The translations under genes and the position numbers were made by a program. Source: Acetobacter sicerae (GTDB taxonomy: Bacteria; Pseudomonadota; Alphaproteobacteria; Acetobacterales; Acetobacteraceae). Taken from it: 64,000 bases of DNA. The DNA lies in the NCBI RefSeq assembly GCF_011516765.1, contig NZ_JAAABN010000001.1:186001-250000 (forward strand), given 5' to 3'. This document shows positions 36,822-45,464 of the stretch, one piece after another; the first letter of the stretch is position 1; each line of letters opens with the position of its first letter. A model generated the notes under the pieces. It made no database searches, had not been told where the DNA came from, and worked only from the letters and a program-made list of their open reading frames with translations.

Positions 36822-37805
36822 ATGTTCGCGATGCAGCTCAGCAAGCCACATACCCCGCTTGAATGGGTCGAGCTTCCAGACCCTCATCCCGGACCGGGCC
36901 AGATCCGTGTGAAAGTCGGGGCCTGCGGGGTGTGTCGCACAGATCTGCATGTGGTGGATGGCGACCTGACTCATCCGGCATTACCGATCATTCCAGGCCA
37001 CGAAATCGTCGGTCGCATCGACGAACTGGGAGAAGGCGTTACGGGTCTGAGCATTGGCCAGCGCGTGGGCATCCCCTGGCTTGGACATACCTGCGGCCAT
37101 TGTCTCTACTGCGATGAGGGCAAGGAAAACCTGTGCGACCATCCGCTGTTCACCGGCTACACGCGCAATGGCGGTTACGCGACGATGACGGTGGCGGATG
37201 CGCGTTATGCCTTTCCACTGGGAGAAGAGGGGGATGATGTTTCTCTCGCACCGCTGCTCTGCGCCGGACTGATCGGCTGGCGCTCCCTCTCTCACGCAGG
37301 CGACGGCAAGAAGATCGGGCTTTACGGGTTTGGCGCCGCCGCGCACATCATCGCTCAGGTTCTTCGCTGGCAGGGCAGGGAGGTTTATGCTTTCACCACA
37401 CCCGGTGACACGGAAAAACAGGCGTTTGCACGATCGCTCGGAGCCGTCTGGGCAGGTGGTTCGGACGAGATGCCACCGGATCTTCTCGATGGAGCGATCA
37501 TTTTTGCCGCTGTTGGTGCTCTGGTGCCTGCGGCCCTCAAGGCTATCCGCAAAGGCTGTCGCGTGGTCTGCGCAGGGATTCACATGAGCGAAATTCCGGC
37601 GTTCTCCTACGATATCCTGTGGGAAGAGCGCGAGATTGTCTCAATCGCCAATCTCACCCGGCAGGATGGGCTCGATTTTCTGTCTCTTGCTCCGAAGATG
37701 AGTGTCACCACAACCACCAAGCCTTATCCTCTGCGCAAGGCGAATGAGGCGCTGGATGATCTGCGGCATGGGCGGTTCGATGGAGCGGCCGTGCTGGTGC
37801 CCTGA
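36822..37805 (+). CDS. Zinc-dependent alcohol dehydrogenase
   Basis: A 327-residue medium-chain dehydrogenase. Catalytic zinc ligands are in GVCRTDLH and GHEIVGR, the structural zinc cysteines in CGHCLYCDEGKENLC, and the NAD motif is LYGFGAAAH. It belongs with the group of shorter bacterial zinc ADHs that lack residues in the nucleotide domain. A strong AAGGAGA lies 6 bp before the Met at 36822, so the in-frame Met at 36774 is rejected. It would interconvert alcohol and aldehyde in the cytosol, alongside the periplasmic quinoprotein enzymes that acetic acid bacteria use. Confidence 0.88.
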   Translation: MFAMQLSKPHTPLEWVELPDPHPGPGQIRVKVGACGVCRTDLHVVDGDLTHPALPIIPGHEIVGRIDELGEGVTGLSIGQRVGIPWLGHTCGHCLYCDEGKENLCDHPLFTGYTRNGGYATMTVADARYAFPLGEEGDDVSLAPLLCAGLIGWRSLSHAGDGKKIGLYGFGAAAHIIAQVLRWQGREVYAFTTPGDTEKQAFARSLGAVWAGGSDEMPPDLLDGAIIFAAVGALVPAALKAIRKGCRVVCAGIHMSEIPAFSYDILWEEREIVSIANLTRQDGLDFLSLAPKMSVTTTTKPYPLRKANEALDDLRHGRFDGAAVLVP

Positions 37806-37827
37806 GGCACTCCACCTCATCCGGAAA

Positions 37828-40416
37828 TCAGGTGAGAACGGCCTGAAGATTACGGATGAGGACAGATGCAGTATAGGGTTTGTGTATGACAGGCACATCG
37901 GAAAACTCGGCCGGAATCATGTCGTGTCCCGTGTATCCAGTGGTAAAGATGAAAGGCACATTTTTTTTACGCAGGATTGCCGCAACCTCGAGCACATTTT
38001 CTTCGCCAAGATTGATGTCCAGAACGGCAACATGCAGGGTAGAGGAGAGTATCAGTTTTTTCGCCTCGCTGGCTGTGGCCGCAGTGCAGATTCCGGTCAC
38101 ACCATGATCTGCGAGAATGTCTTCAATCTCCATGGCGATCAGCATCTGATCTTCAACGATCAGAACATGCGCGTTCCTGAGATCAATGTCTCTTTTCTGA
38201 TCTTCAGCGGGGACGTGACTGTTGTGGCATGTCAGAGACCATGGCTTACGATTAAGCTCCGGAGCCTCATTCACAAAACGGGCAGGCACTGACAGGCGGA
38301 TATTGACCCCTTCGGGACAGAAGGTCCGCTCCGCCATGCCACCCAGTTCATGTGTCAGGGCGCGGGAAAGCAGCATGGACCCGAAGCCGAGATGGGTCGG
38401 CTCACTGACTGTCGGGCCACCACTTTCTTTCCAGAGAATATCCCAGGTCTGATGCGCTTCATTGAATTTCCAGGAAATGGCGAGATGCCCCCTCTCACAT
38501 GACAACGAGCCATATTTTGCCGCATTGGTCGCAAGCTCATGAAAGAGAAGGGTCATGACGGACAGGGCTTTTCCCGGCATCCACAAATCGGGACCGGTCA
38601 CCGTTATGGCGTCAGGCCGGATGGAGTAGGGAGTCAGTTCAGCCTCGAGCAGGGCATAGAGGTACCCACCGCTATTGGCGCTCACGATCTGATCGTGAGC
38701 CACGGCCAGCGCCTTGATCCGGTCACGCAGCCGCTGGATGCTGTCTTTCTGCGATCTTTCCTCGACAATGGAGCGGCCGACAACAGACTGCACGACGGAG
38801 AGAATGTTTTTGACGCGATGCGTCAGCTCATCGTTCAGCAGCCTCTGACGTGCTTCGGCCTGTGATCTCTGCTCCAGCAGCGCCTGATAGTAAGCGCCAG
38901 TTGCTTCGATGAGGGCAGCACGCAACTCTTCAGCCGCTTCCTCGTCCTCAACGGTCCATGTTGCTGAACAGTCATGAACCCTGTCCTGACAGAAGCCGCC
39001 TTTCCCATACGGTACGGTCGGCGTTTCTCCGGGTTCAGGAGCGCGGTTAACGATACGAACTTTCTCCTTGCGGAAGAAATACAGGTAATCCCCCGGCTGC
39101 GCAGTCAGCGGCACGACCATCATTCCGGCAATGTCGGGCAGATGCGGTACCAGAGACGCGGCATCCCTGATGAGCGACACGGTGTCCCATATCTGGACAA
39201 TTCCGCCTTTATAAGACCCTGACCAACGGACCAGTTCAGACATGGATTCATGCTGGATTTCAAACCCGTGAACTGCCGGATGGCCGTCAATCCATACAGC
39301 GACGCCATCGCATTCCACCTGCGACGTCAGATCGGCGACATGGGCGCGGATATAGGCGGGAATGTCAGTGGCTGATGCTGCGTCATGCACAAAGCCCTGA
39401 ATGGCGGCGTATGTCTTCTGCGTGACCTGCAGACGGCTGGCGCGAACATTGGCTGTGATCTGAAGAGCCACATATTCACTGAACATTTTGGCGACGGCCC
39501 GCTCGTCCATTGTGACATTCTTCGGCGTATAGTTCCGCCCGATCAGCATGCCCCACAGCGCCCCGTCAACGACCAGCGCCAGCAGCATTGTCGCCTCTAT
39601 GCCGCAGGCTTTCATATAGGCCTGTCGATCGCCGGATGAAGCGCGCATCATCACCAGAGAAAGATCCAGAGGCGCCAGTCTGGCTTCCGACCGGATTTCA
39701 ATCGCTTCCGACGAGACGTTTTCAATCACCCGGATAAGAGAGCGCAGATAAAGCTGCCTGAGCGCATCCGGCAGACCCGCGTGCGATATGTACTGCCCGG
39801 CCAGATGGGCAAGCTCGGGGGAGCAGTCGTCAGCCATCACTTCAGCCAGCCCATGCTGGGCAAACCGGCACAGCATGACGTGATCGTAGTCCACGATCAT
39901 TCTCATCTGAACGACGGCGGCCTGACATAATGAAAGAAGTTCGTTGTTTTCCCGCAGTCGATCTATAGCGCTTCTCAGGTGTCGAATGAGAGAGCCGGTC
40001 AGTTGCGGGGAACCGGGCGGCGTGCATTCTATGACAAGATCATCGCCAGAGACATGGACGGCTATGTCGCAGGCTATCGGTTGCGAGCCGATGGGCAGAT
40101 TGAAAAGCAGGGCCGGGCGGCCGGTAATCTGGTTTTCCTTCAGCCCGTCCAGAATGGCGCGTGCTGCGACTTCAGCCGTACATTGTACAAATGTGTCGCC
40201 GAGCGCCATATCAGGCTGCGAAAGAAAAGCTGGAGCGTTTACAGAATAACGCCGCAACAGGAGAGTGTGAGTGTCAAAGCACAGAAGACATCCACGTGCC
40301 TGAAGAAGATTCCTGTCTGTTGCGCCTTCATGCGCAACAGGTGAGAAGGCCACTGGATGCTCGCCCCGTCGGGTCTCACCCCAGTTTGCCTCTCTCTTTT
40401 CTCTGCTGAATTCCAT
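37828..40416 (-). CDS. Phytochrome-like HWE histidine kinase with receiver, chromophore residues lost
   Basis: An 862-residue hybrid: PAS-2-like region (about 35-135), phytochrome-type GAF (about 150-320), PHY-like region (about 330-515), HWE/HisKA_2 kinase (ELTHRVKNILSVVQS, near 530) with ATPase domain, and a C-terminal receiver (about 742-862, acceptor in AVLDINLG). The GAF follows bacteriophytochromes (DYDHVMLCRF, QLYLRS, YMKACGIEATM), but no cysteine precedes residue 43, the PASDIP motif is SHAGLP (Asp to Gly214), the chromophore His is Arg264 and the PHY tongue PR-x-SF is absent. It therefore probably senses something other than light. No membrane helix. Confidence 0.82.
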   Translation of the reverse strand: MEFSREKREANWGETRRGEHPVAFSPVAHEGATDRNLLQARGCLLCFDTHTLLLRRYSVNAPAFLSQPDMALGDTFVQCTAEVAARAILDGLKENQITGRPALLFNLPIGSQPIACDIAVHVSGDDLVIECTPPGSPQLTGSLIRHLRSAIDRLRENNELLSLCQAAVVQMRMIVDYDHVMLCRFAQHGLAEVMADDCSPELAHLAGQYISHAGLPDALRQLYLRSLIRVIENVSSEAIEIRSEARLAPLDLSLVMMRASSGDRQAYMKACGIEATMLLALVVDGALWGMLIGRNYTPKNVTMDERAVAKMFSEYVALQITANVRASRLQVTQKTYAAIQGFVHDAASATDIPAYIRAHVADLTSQVECDGVAVWIDGHPAVHGFEIQHESMSELVRWSGSYKGGIVQIWDTVSLIRDAASLVPHLPDIAGMMVVPLTAQPGDYLYFFRKEKVRIVNRAPEPGETPTVPYGKGGFCQDRVHDCSATWTVEDEEAAEELRAALIEATGAYYQALLEQRSQAEARQRLLNDELTHRVKNILSVVQSVVGRSIVEERSQKDSIQRLRDRIKALAVAHDQIVSANSGGYLYALLEAELTPYSIRPDAITVTGPDLWMPGKALSVMTLLFHELATNAAKYGSLSCERGHLAISWKFNEAHQTWDILWKESGGPTVSEPTHLGFGSMLLSRALTHELGGMAERTFCPEGVNIRLSVPARFVNEAPELNRKPWSLTCHNSHVPAEDQKRDIDLRNAHVLIVEDQMLIAMEIEDILADHGVTGICTAATASEAKKLILSSTLHVAVLDINLGEENVLEVAAILRKKNVPFIFTTGYTGHDMIPAEFSDVPVIHKPYTASVLIRNLQAVLT

Positions 40417-40626
40417 TCTTTATATCCACCCTGCTAGGCGCCATGCATTTCCTTCGCCGACAGAAGTGCCGGTTTCCTTCCACCGCGATTTCGCATGGCT
40501 ACGGCTGGCAGTTCGCGTTAAAGAAATTCTCCCCTTATCAATCGATGCAATCAAAAACAGAAAACCTTTTTGTCTGTAACACACCGAAAGCATCACAAAA
40601 TATAAAAAATGCCTCTCTGCGAATAT

Positions 40627-41205
40627 TTACAAATAAGCCAAGGCAATAACGCCACCAACCAACGCCAGCGCAAAAACGCCACATACCAGTGGCAGACGCT
40701 TTTCGATGAAGGTTTCAATAGGCGCTCCAAAGTGGCGGAGTAATCCCGCCACAAGGAAAAATCTCGCGGCGCGCGTCACCAGACTGGCCGCGATAAATGG
40801 CAGCAGGGCAAAATGTGCCGCGCCGCTTGCGATGGTGACGAATTTATAGGGAACAGGCGTCAACCCTTTGATGAGTATGATCCATACACCCCAGGCGCGA
40901 AATTTTTCCTGTAATGCGGCCAGTGTGGCGTCAGCATGGTAAAAATGAACGATCGGGCGTGCTATGACCTCAAGTAGAAAAGCGCCGATATACCACCCGA
41001 GCACACCCCCCGCGACACTGGCCAGTGTCGCAATGGCAGCGTAACGCCACGCCTTGGCCCTGTTGGCGAGAACCATTGGTACGAGAAGGGTTTCGGGGGG
41101 GAGAGGAAAGAAACTTGCCTCACAAAACGCAAGAAAAGCCAGAAAAAACGGGGCATTGGGACCAGCCGCATGAGCACGCACGCGCGCATAAAGACGGTCA
41201 AGCAT
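40627..41205 (-). CDS. DedA/YqaA-type membrane protein
   Basis: A 192-residue membrane protein of the YqaA/VTT (SNARE-associated, DedA-like) group. It shows FLAFCEASFFPLPPETLLVPMVL near 24-46, a glycine-rich helix VAGGVLGWYIGAFL, and the hallmark GLTPVPYKFVTIASGA, where DedA proteins have the conserved re-entrant loop. Such proteins are linked to lipid-carrier transport and membrane homeostasis. The Met at 41205 gives a family-like start; the Met at 41298 adds a polar tail. Confidence 0.8.
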   Translation of the reverse strand: MLDRLYARVRAHAAGPNAPFFLAFLAFCEASFFPLPPETLLVPMVLANRAKAWRYAAIATLASVAGGVLGWYIGAFLLEVIARPIVHFYHADATLAALQEKFRAWGVWIILIKGLTPVPYKFVTIASGAAHFALLPFIAASLVTRAARFFLVAGLLRHFGAPIETFIEKRLPLVCGVFALALVGGVIALAYL

Positions 41206-41812
41206 GACGTCAGAAACCCCGTATCCATTTAAACTGGCGCAGGCATGCCACTTCGACCACATGGTGAGCAAGGCCAATGATGCTTCGTGGCGGATCATTT
41301 ATCGAAGTAACGTTAAAAGAACATCAGAAATAAGGATCGATTAGTGATTTGGGGGATGAGCCCGACAGGCTCCTGTCCCATGCGTTCACGGGAATGACTT
41401 TTCTGTCTGCGGGGAAGGGGAGAAAATGAAAGGCTCTAACGTCGTCAGGGTGGCCTGAACGACGATCCTGAAGCAGCCAGACACACTGCGTAATGTCAGT
41501 TTATCCAAAAACAGGGGTTATGGGTCTCATTCCCGCAGAAACAGGTCCAACGACGACACGCATCAATCCATCAAAACGGACGAAAGTCGCTCGGCCGCCA
41601 TAGTGCATGACACATGATCGAGACAGCCATAAGTCGCATAAGATATATTATGCCAACTTTTTTGCGTCGAAAAACGGCGCTGATAAACTATGACAAAGAC
41701 ATCCGACTTCGCGTCAATATGATTGTGCCTTACAGTCCGCCATCGAACAAACAGACCGGTTGCGAGTTATGGCAGCGTCTGAACAGAGTTAAACAGAGAA
41801 AGACGGCAACGT
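41206..41812 (+). other. 607-bp intergenic region
   Basis: Between the divergent DedA-like and bestrophin genes. I find no tRNA, hairpin with T-tract, or supported ORF. The two open frames inside it (at 41614 on the plus strand, and the 5' extension of the DedA gene) lack ribosome sites and family features. Promoters for both flanking genes must lie here. Confidence 0.5.
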
Positions 41813-42688
41813 ATGATCGTCAATAAACGGATTGGCCTTATGGTCCTGATGCGGGAAAGCATCGGCACCCTTCTTGTTCTGGCTGCATGGGATTTTGTAG
41901 TCGTCATTCTCTACCAGCTTTTCCATCAGGAATGGATGGAAATCCCCAGCCTCCCCCTTTCCCTGATTGGCTCCGCTCTCGCCCTTTTCATGAGCGTGCG
42001 GAACAACACAGCCTATGCCCGGTGGTGGGAAGGTCGCACGCTCTGGGGCGCTGTCACCAACAATTCCCGCTCTTTTGGACGTCAGGTCTGCTCCATCCTC
42101 GGTGGACGCAAGGATCTCGTGCGGGCAATGGCTGCCTACCCACACGCCCTCAGAACGGCTCTGGGTGAAGTGGACGCCTCCAAGGACGTCGAAAGACTTC
42201 TCGCGCCGGAAATGGCCGCCCGTATCAAGGGCTGGAAAAATCAGCCGAATGGCATTCTGGTTCAATTGGGACTGGGTGTGACCGAGGAAGCCACGAAACT
42301 CGGTATTGACGGCGCGCTGCATGGTCAGATTGACCGTATTCTTTCCGATCTGGCCAATGCCCAGGGCGGACTGGAACGGATTCAGAAGACGCCTCTGCCG
42401 ATACAGTATTCCGGCCTGCCCCGCGCCCTTGCCAACATTTTCTGCATCGTTCTGCCTCTGTCAGCAGTGCAGACCCTTGGCTGGATCACCCCTCTCGGGT
42501 CTTCTCTGGTCGGGCTGCTTTTCGTCGTTCTGGACAAGACTGGCGCTGACCTTCAGGAGCCTTTCACCAATACTCCCCACGCCCTGCCGATGGCAGCCAT
42601 GGCGACAACGATTGAGACAGATCTGCTACAATCGATCGGTGAGCCGGCACCTCCTCCTGTCGTGGTGAGTAACGGCGTACAGCCCTGA
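41813..42688 (+). CDS. Bestrophin-like (UPF0187/YneE) anion channel protein
   Basis: A 291-residue protein of the bacterial bestrophin family. It has four hydrophobic helices, SLPLSLIGSALALFMSVRNNTAYARWWEGRTLWG near 45-78 with the conserved Asn-x-x-Ala-Tyr-x-Arg-x-Trp-Glu pattern, and a late PLG-S-x-VG-LLF segment. Family members form pentameric ion channels. It stands alone in front of the porin gene. The ribosome site is weak (AGAAAGACGG). Confidence 0.85.
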   Translation: MIVNKRIGLMVLMRESIGTLLVLAAWDFVVVILYQLFHQEWMEIPSLPLSLIGSALALFMSVRNNTAYARWWEGRTLWGAVTNNSRSFGRQVCSILGGRKDLVRAMAAYPHALRTALGEVDASKDVERLLAPEMAARIKGWKNQPNGILVQLGLGVTEEATKLGIDGALHGQIDRILSDLANAQGGLERIQKTPLPIQYSGLPRALANIFCIVLPLSAVQTLGWITPLGSSLVGLLFVVLDKTGADLQEPFTNTPHALPMAAMATTIETDLLQSIGEPAPPPVVVSNGVQP

Positions 42689-42870
42689 CTGGATTGCGGC
42701 ATTCTGATCACAATTCGATCACAAGCCTATCAGGTGAGCAGATATTCCGTTGACCGCTATTACTATTTCGTCACATTTCAGACGTAGCGTCGTCACATAT
42801 CGTCTCACTATGCCCGGCACGGACGACGGCTTTACCGAGCAGTCTTCCCGCAGGCCCGAAAAGGACCAAT

Positions 42871-44625
42871 ATGATCGGAGTTCAGCTGGCCCTGATTTCT
42901 GCCTTACGCGCCTGTGGCCGATACCGGCCAGTTTCGCCCGTGGAGTCAGGGAACTTGCGCCGTTCCAGCCGCAACTCTTTTCTGGCAGTCGGCCTGCTGG
43001 CAAGCTCGTCGCTGTTTCTCGCGGCGCATCAGGCCAGAGCCGATGAATATACCGATCTGCTGGATATCCTGAAGATCAAGGGCAGCCTCACCCAGGGCGA
43101 ATACAGCGCCCTGATGATCAAGCACCGACGTCATCAGGAAGAAAGCGCCGAGTCAGGTCGTAGTGAACGCCGTCCCACCCGTCTGGCTTCCGCCCGGGAT
43201 CAGGATCGTGCCGGACATTTGCGCTCAGCTTCCTCCTCCGCCCACCATGTCGCCGTAGCGAGCGGTTCGGATGTCACGCCAGTGTTTCTTGACGCGCAGG
43301 ACGCCGCTTATGATGCCGCCGCCAGTGCGCGCTCGGCCCGCCAGTCCATGCTCGCGGCGCAGGCGGCGATCAATGACCCCAGCATTGTCCGGGTGGACAA
43401 ATACGTTCCCGGCAAAGGCGTGACCTTCCATGCCGGTCCTGTCGCGATCAATCTGTCCGGCTTCGTGAACGGTTTCTACACATACGACAACGCATACGGC
43501 CGTTATGTCGGCGGCGGCACGTCCGCAGGCGCGGGTGGCAGCAAGTTTGACGCATCCGCCGTTCGTAACGGTTATCTTCCTGCCGCTCTGATCACCAAGA
43601 TCACCACAACGCAGGATGGTATCGACATGGCGGCGGTGTTCGGCATGTATCCGGGCCTCGACAACAACAAGCCGGGCGCCATGAACGCCAACTCCGGCGG
43701 CAGTCCCGTCGCGCTGGGAACACCCGGCATCGATTTCCGTCAGGTTTACATGACCTTCGGGAACAAGAAGATGGGAACAATCAAGATAGGTCGTGATCTT
43801 GGTATCTTCGGTTCAGACGCAATTCTCGACGACGCCACCCTCATCACGCTGGGTTCCATTGGCGGCAATTCGGCCCCCGGCAACACCAGTCTTGGTCGTA
43901 TCGGCGTAGGTTATCTCTATGCCGACTGGATCCCGCAGATCTCCTATCAGTCCCCCATGATGAGCGGTGTTCAGGTCACGGTCGGCGTCATGCAGCCGAT
44001 GGATGAGTTCAATTTTGCCGGAACCAACAATAACGGCACAGGGCCGGATGCCCTTTCAGCCCAGTCCACACATCACAGTGCGCCAATGGCACAGGGCAAG
44101 GTCACCTATGACTTCACCAGCGGCGACATCAAGGGACGTGTCTGGGCCGGGTTCCTGATCCAGCACCAGCAGAGACTCTATTCTTCCGTCATCAGCGAAA
44201 GTCAGGGCAAAAGCGCCACCGTTGAAGCCGGAGAAGTCGGCGCGAAACTCAGCTATAAAGGCTTTGAGGGCGTCGGATACTACTATCGGGCGAGCGGTCT
44301 CGGCAGCACCGGCCTTTTCTTTGACGGTATCACCCCCGCCGGCAACAAGCGTAATTCCGAGGGGTATTACGTTCAGGGCTCCTACTCGTTCGACAAGCAT
44401 CTGCGTCTTGCCGCGAGTTATGGTGTCAGCAATCTCTATCAGGCCCCGGGCGAAATCGATTCCGTTCTGGTCCGACGCAACGAGTCTGAGGTCGGTGCGC
44501 TGTTCTACAAATGGACAGACTGGATCCAGTTTGTCGCGGAATACAGCCATACGGAATCAATCGCGCACAATGGCAATCGCGGCAAGGACAACTCGGCTTC
44601 CGGCGGTGCGGTACTCTTCTTCTGA
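42871..44625 (+). CDS. Outer-membrane porin
   Basis: A 584-residue porin with a long signal region. The AAGGA 6 bp before ATG 42871 supports this start, and cleavage is predicted near residue 57 (HQARADEY). A periplasmic segment follows with Ala/Ser/Arg-rich helices (about 75-155), then an approximately 420-residue beta-barrel of alternating hydrophobic strands (for example IKIGRDLGIFG, VGYLYADWIPQISYQS, GRVWAGFLIQ, EVGALFYKWTDWIQFVAEY) ending in AVLFF, a C-terminal Phe as needed for barrel assembly. Acetic acid bacteria carry similar large general porins; substrate is unknown. Confidence 0.82.
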   Translation: MIGVQLALISALRACGRYRPVSPVESGNLRRSSRNSFLAVGLLASSSLFLAAHQARADEYTDLLDILKIKGSLTQGEYSALMIKHRRHQEESAESGRSERRPTRLASARDQDRAGHLRSASSSAHHVAVASGSDVTPVFLDAQDAAYDAAASARSARQSMLAAQAAINDPSIVRVDKYVPGKGVTFHAGPVAINLSGFVNGFYTYDNAYGRYVGGGTSAGAGGSKFDASAVRNGYLPAALITKITTTQDGIDMAAVFGMYPGLDNNKPGAMNANSGGSPVALGTPGIDFRQVYMTFGNKKMGTIKIGRDLGIFGSDAILDDATLITLGSIGGNSAPGNTSLGRIGVGYLYADWIPQISYQSPMMSGVQVTVGVMQPMDEFNFAGTNNNGTGPDALSAQSTHHSAPMAQGKVTYDFTSGDIKGRVWAGFLIQHQQRLYSSVISESQGKSATVEAGEVGAKLSYKGFEGVGYYYRASGLGSTGLFFDGITPAGNKRNSEGYYVQGSYSFDKHLRLAASYGVSNLYQAPGEIDSVLVRRNESEVGALFYKWTDWIQFVAEYSHTESIAHNGNRGKDNSASGGAVLFF

Positions 44626-44635
44626 GGAAGAAGAG
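44614..44635 (+). terminator. Hairpin spanning the porin stop codon
   Basis: A perfect 9-bp stem CTCTTCTTC/GAAGAAGAG has the 4-base loop TGAG, in which the TGA is the porin stop codon. No T-tract follows, so it is more likely an mRNA-end or protective hairpin than a strong intrinsic terminator. Confidence 0.4.
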
Positions 44636-44836
44636 CTGTTGTCGGATGAGCTATCGGGACAAAGGCGATGTTCCATAACCGCCCTGACCGTTGAGGTTAC
44701 TGGAAAACGCCATCTTGCCTGATAATGTCTGAGCAGGTTGTATTGTAAAAAACAATGCAACTTTCAGGCGCTCCATGCTTTGAATGCTCCGCATCTCCTG
44801 CCGAGCATTTCGTCCACAAGACAACGTCGCGTTTTT

Positions 44837-45445
44837 ATGGTAAAGCATGCATCCATGAATACATTCAGATCTCCTCCGAAGGGCGGCGTCACAGACGCCA
44901 TGGCGCGGACAGCAGCGGCCACTACCGCAGCACAGGCGAAAACGAAGGTAAAAGACGAAGATCCGTTTCAGGAAGGCGATTCAATCGTCTATGCGGCCCA
45001 CGGTGTCGGGCGCGTTGATCGGATCGGAGTTGATGAAATCGCCGGAACGCAGCTAGAAGTGATCCAGATCTCGTTCCCTGGCAACCAGATGACACTGCGT
45101 ATTCCGCTTTCGAAAGCACGTAAGGCCGGACTGCGTAAGATTGTCTCCCGCGAGATCGTCGACAAGGCCATGTCCATCATCAAGGGCAAGCCGCATGTCA
45201 GCAAGGGCATGTGGGCGCGTCGCGCGGTTGCCTATCAGGAAAAGATCAACTCCGGTGATCTGGTCCAGATCGCGGAAGTGCTTCGTGATCTGCGCCGGAA
45301 CGTTGACAGCCTTGATGGCAGCTTCAGTGAGCGCAAACTGTTTGAAGCAGCTCAGGAGCGTTTCGTGGCCGAGGTCGCCGTTCTGGAAAAGAAAGAGCCG
45401 GCAGACGTGCTTCAGTCACTCACTGCCGTGATGAAAGCCGCCTGA
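44837..45445 (+). CDS. carD: CarD-family transcriptional regulator
   Basis: A 202-residue CarD/CdnL-type protein. The RNA-polymerase-interacting Tudor-like domain is at about 40-105 (GDSIVYAAHGVGRVDRIG, SFPGNQMTLRIPL) and the helical DNA-contact domain follows (SKGMWARRAVAYQEKINSGDLVQIAEVLRDL). It stabilises promoter open complexes and is essential or important for growth and stress in alphaproteobacteria. The N-terminal 35 residues are an Ala/Thr/Lys-rich flexible tail. ATG 44837 and the ATG at 44855 are both possible starts; neither has a strong ribosome site. Confidence 0.88.
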   Translation: MVKHASMNTFRSPPKGGVTDAMARTAAATTAAQAKTKVKDEDPFQEGDSIVYAAHGVGRVDRIGVDEIAGTQLEVIQISFPGNQMTLRIPLSKARKAGLRKIVSREIVDKAMSIIKGKPHVSKGMWARRAVAYQEKINSGDLVQIAEVLRDLRRNVDSLDGSFSERKLFEAAQERFVAEVAVLEKKEPADVLQSLTAVMKAA

Positions 45446-45464
45446 CACAGGAAAAAAACTGACT

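Noticed and set aside
40443-40649. 68-codon plus-strand ORF between the phytochrome-like and DedA-like genes
   Set aside because: It runs into the 3' end of the DedA-like gene, its product is a low-similarity string of basic residues, and no ribosome site is present.
41614-41826. 70-codon plus-strand ORF before the bestrophin gene
   Set aside because: It has no ribosome site, its sequence is of mixed composition without a family match, and it overlaps the bestrophin start.
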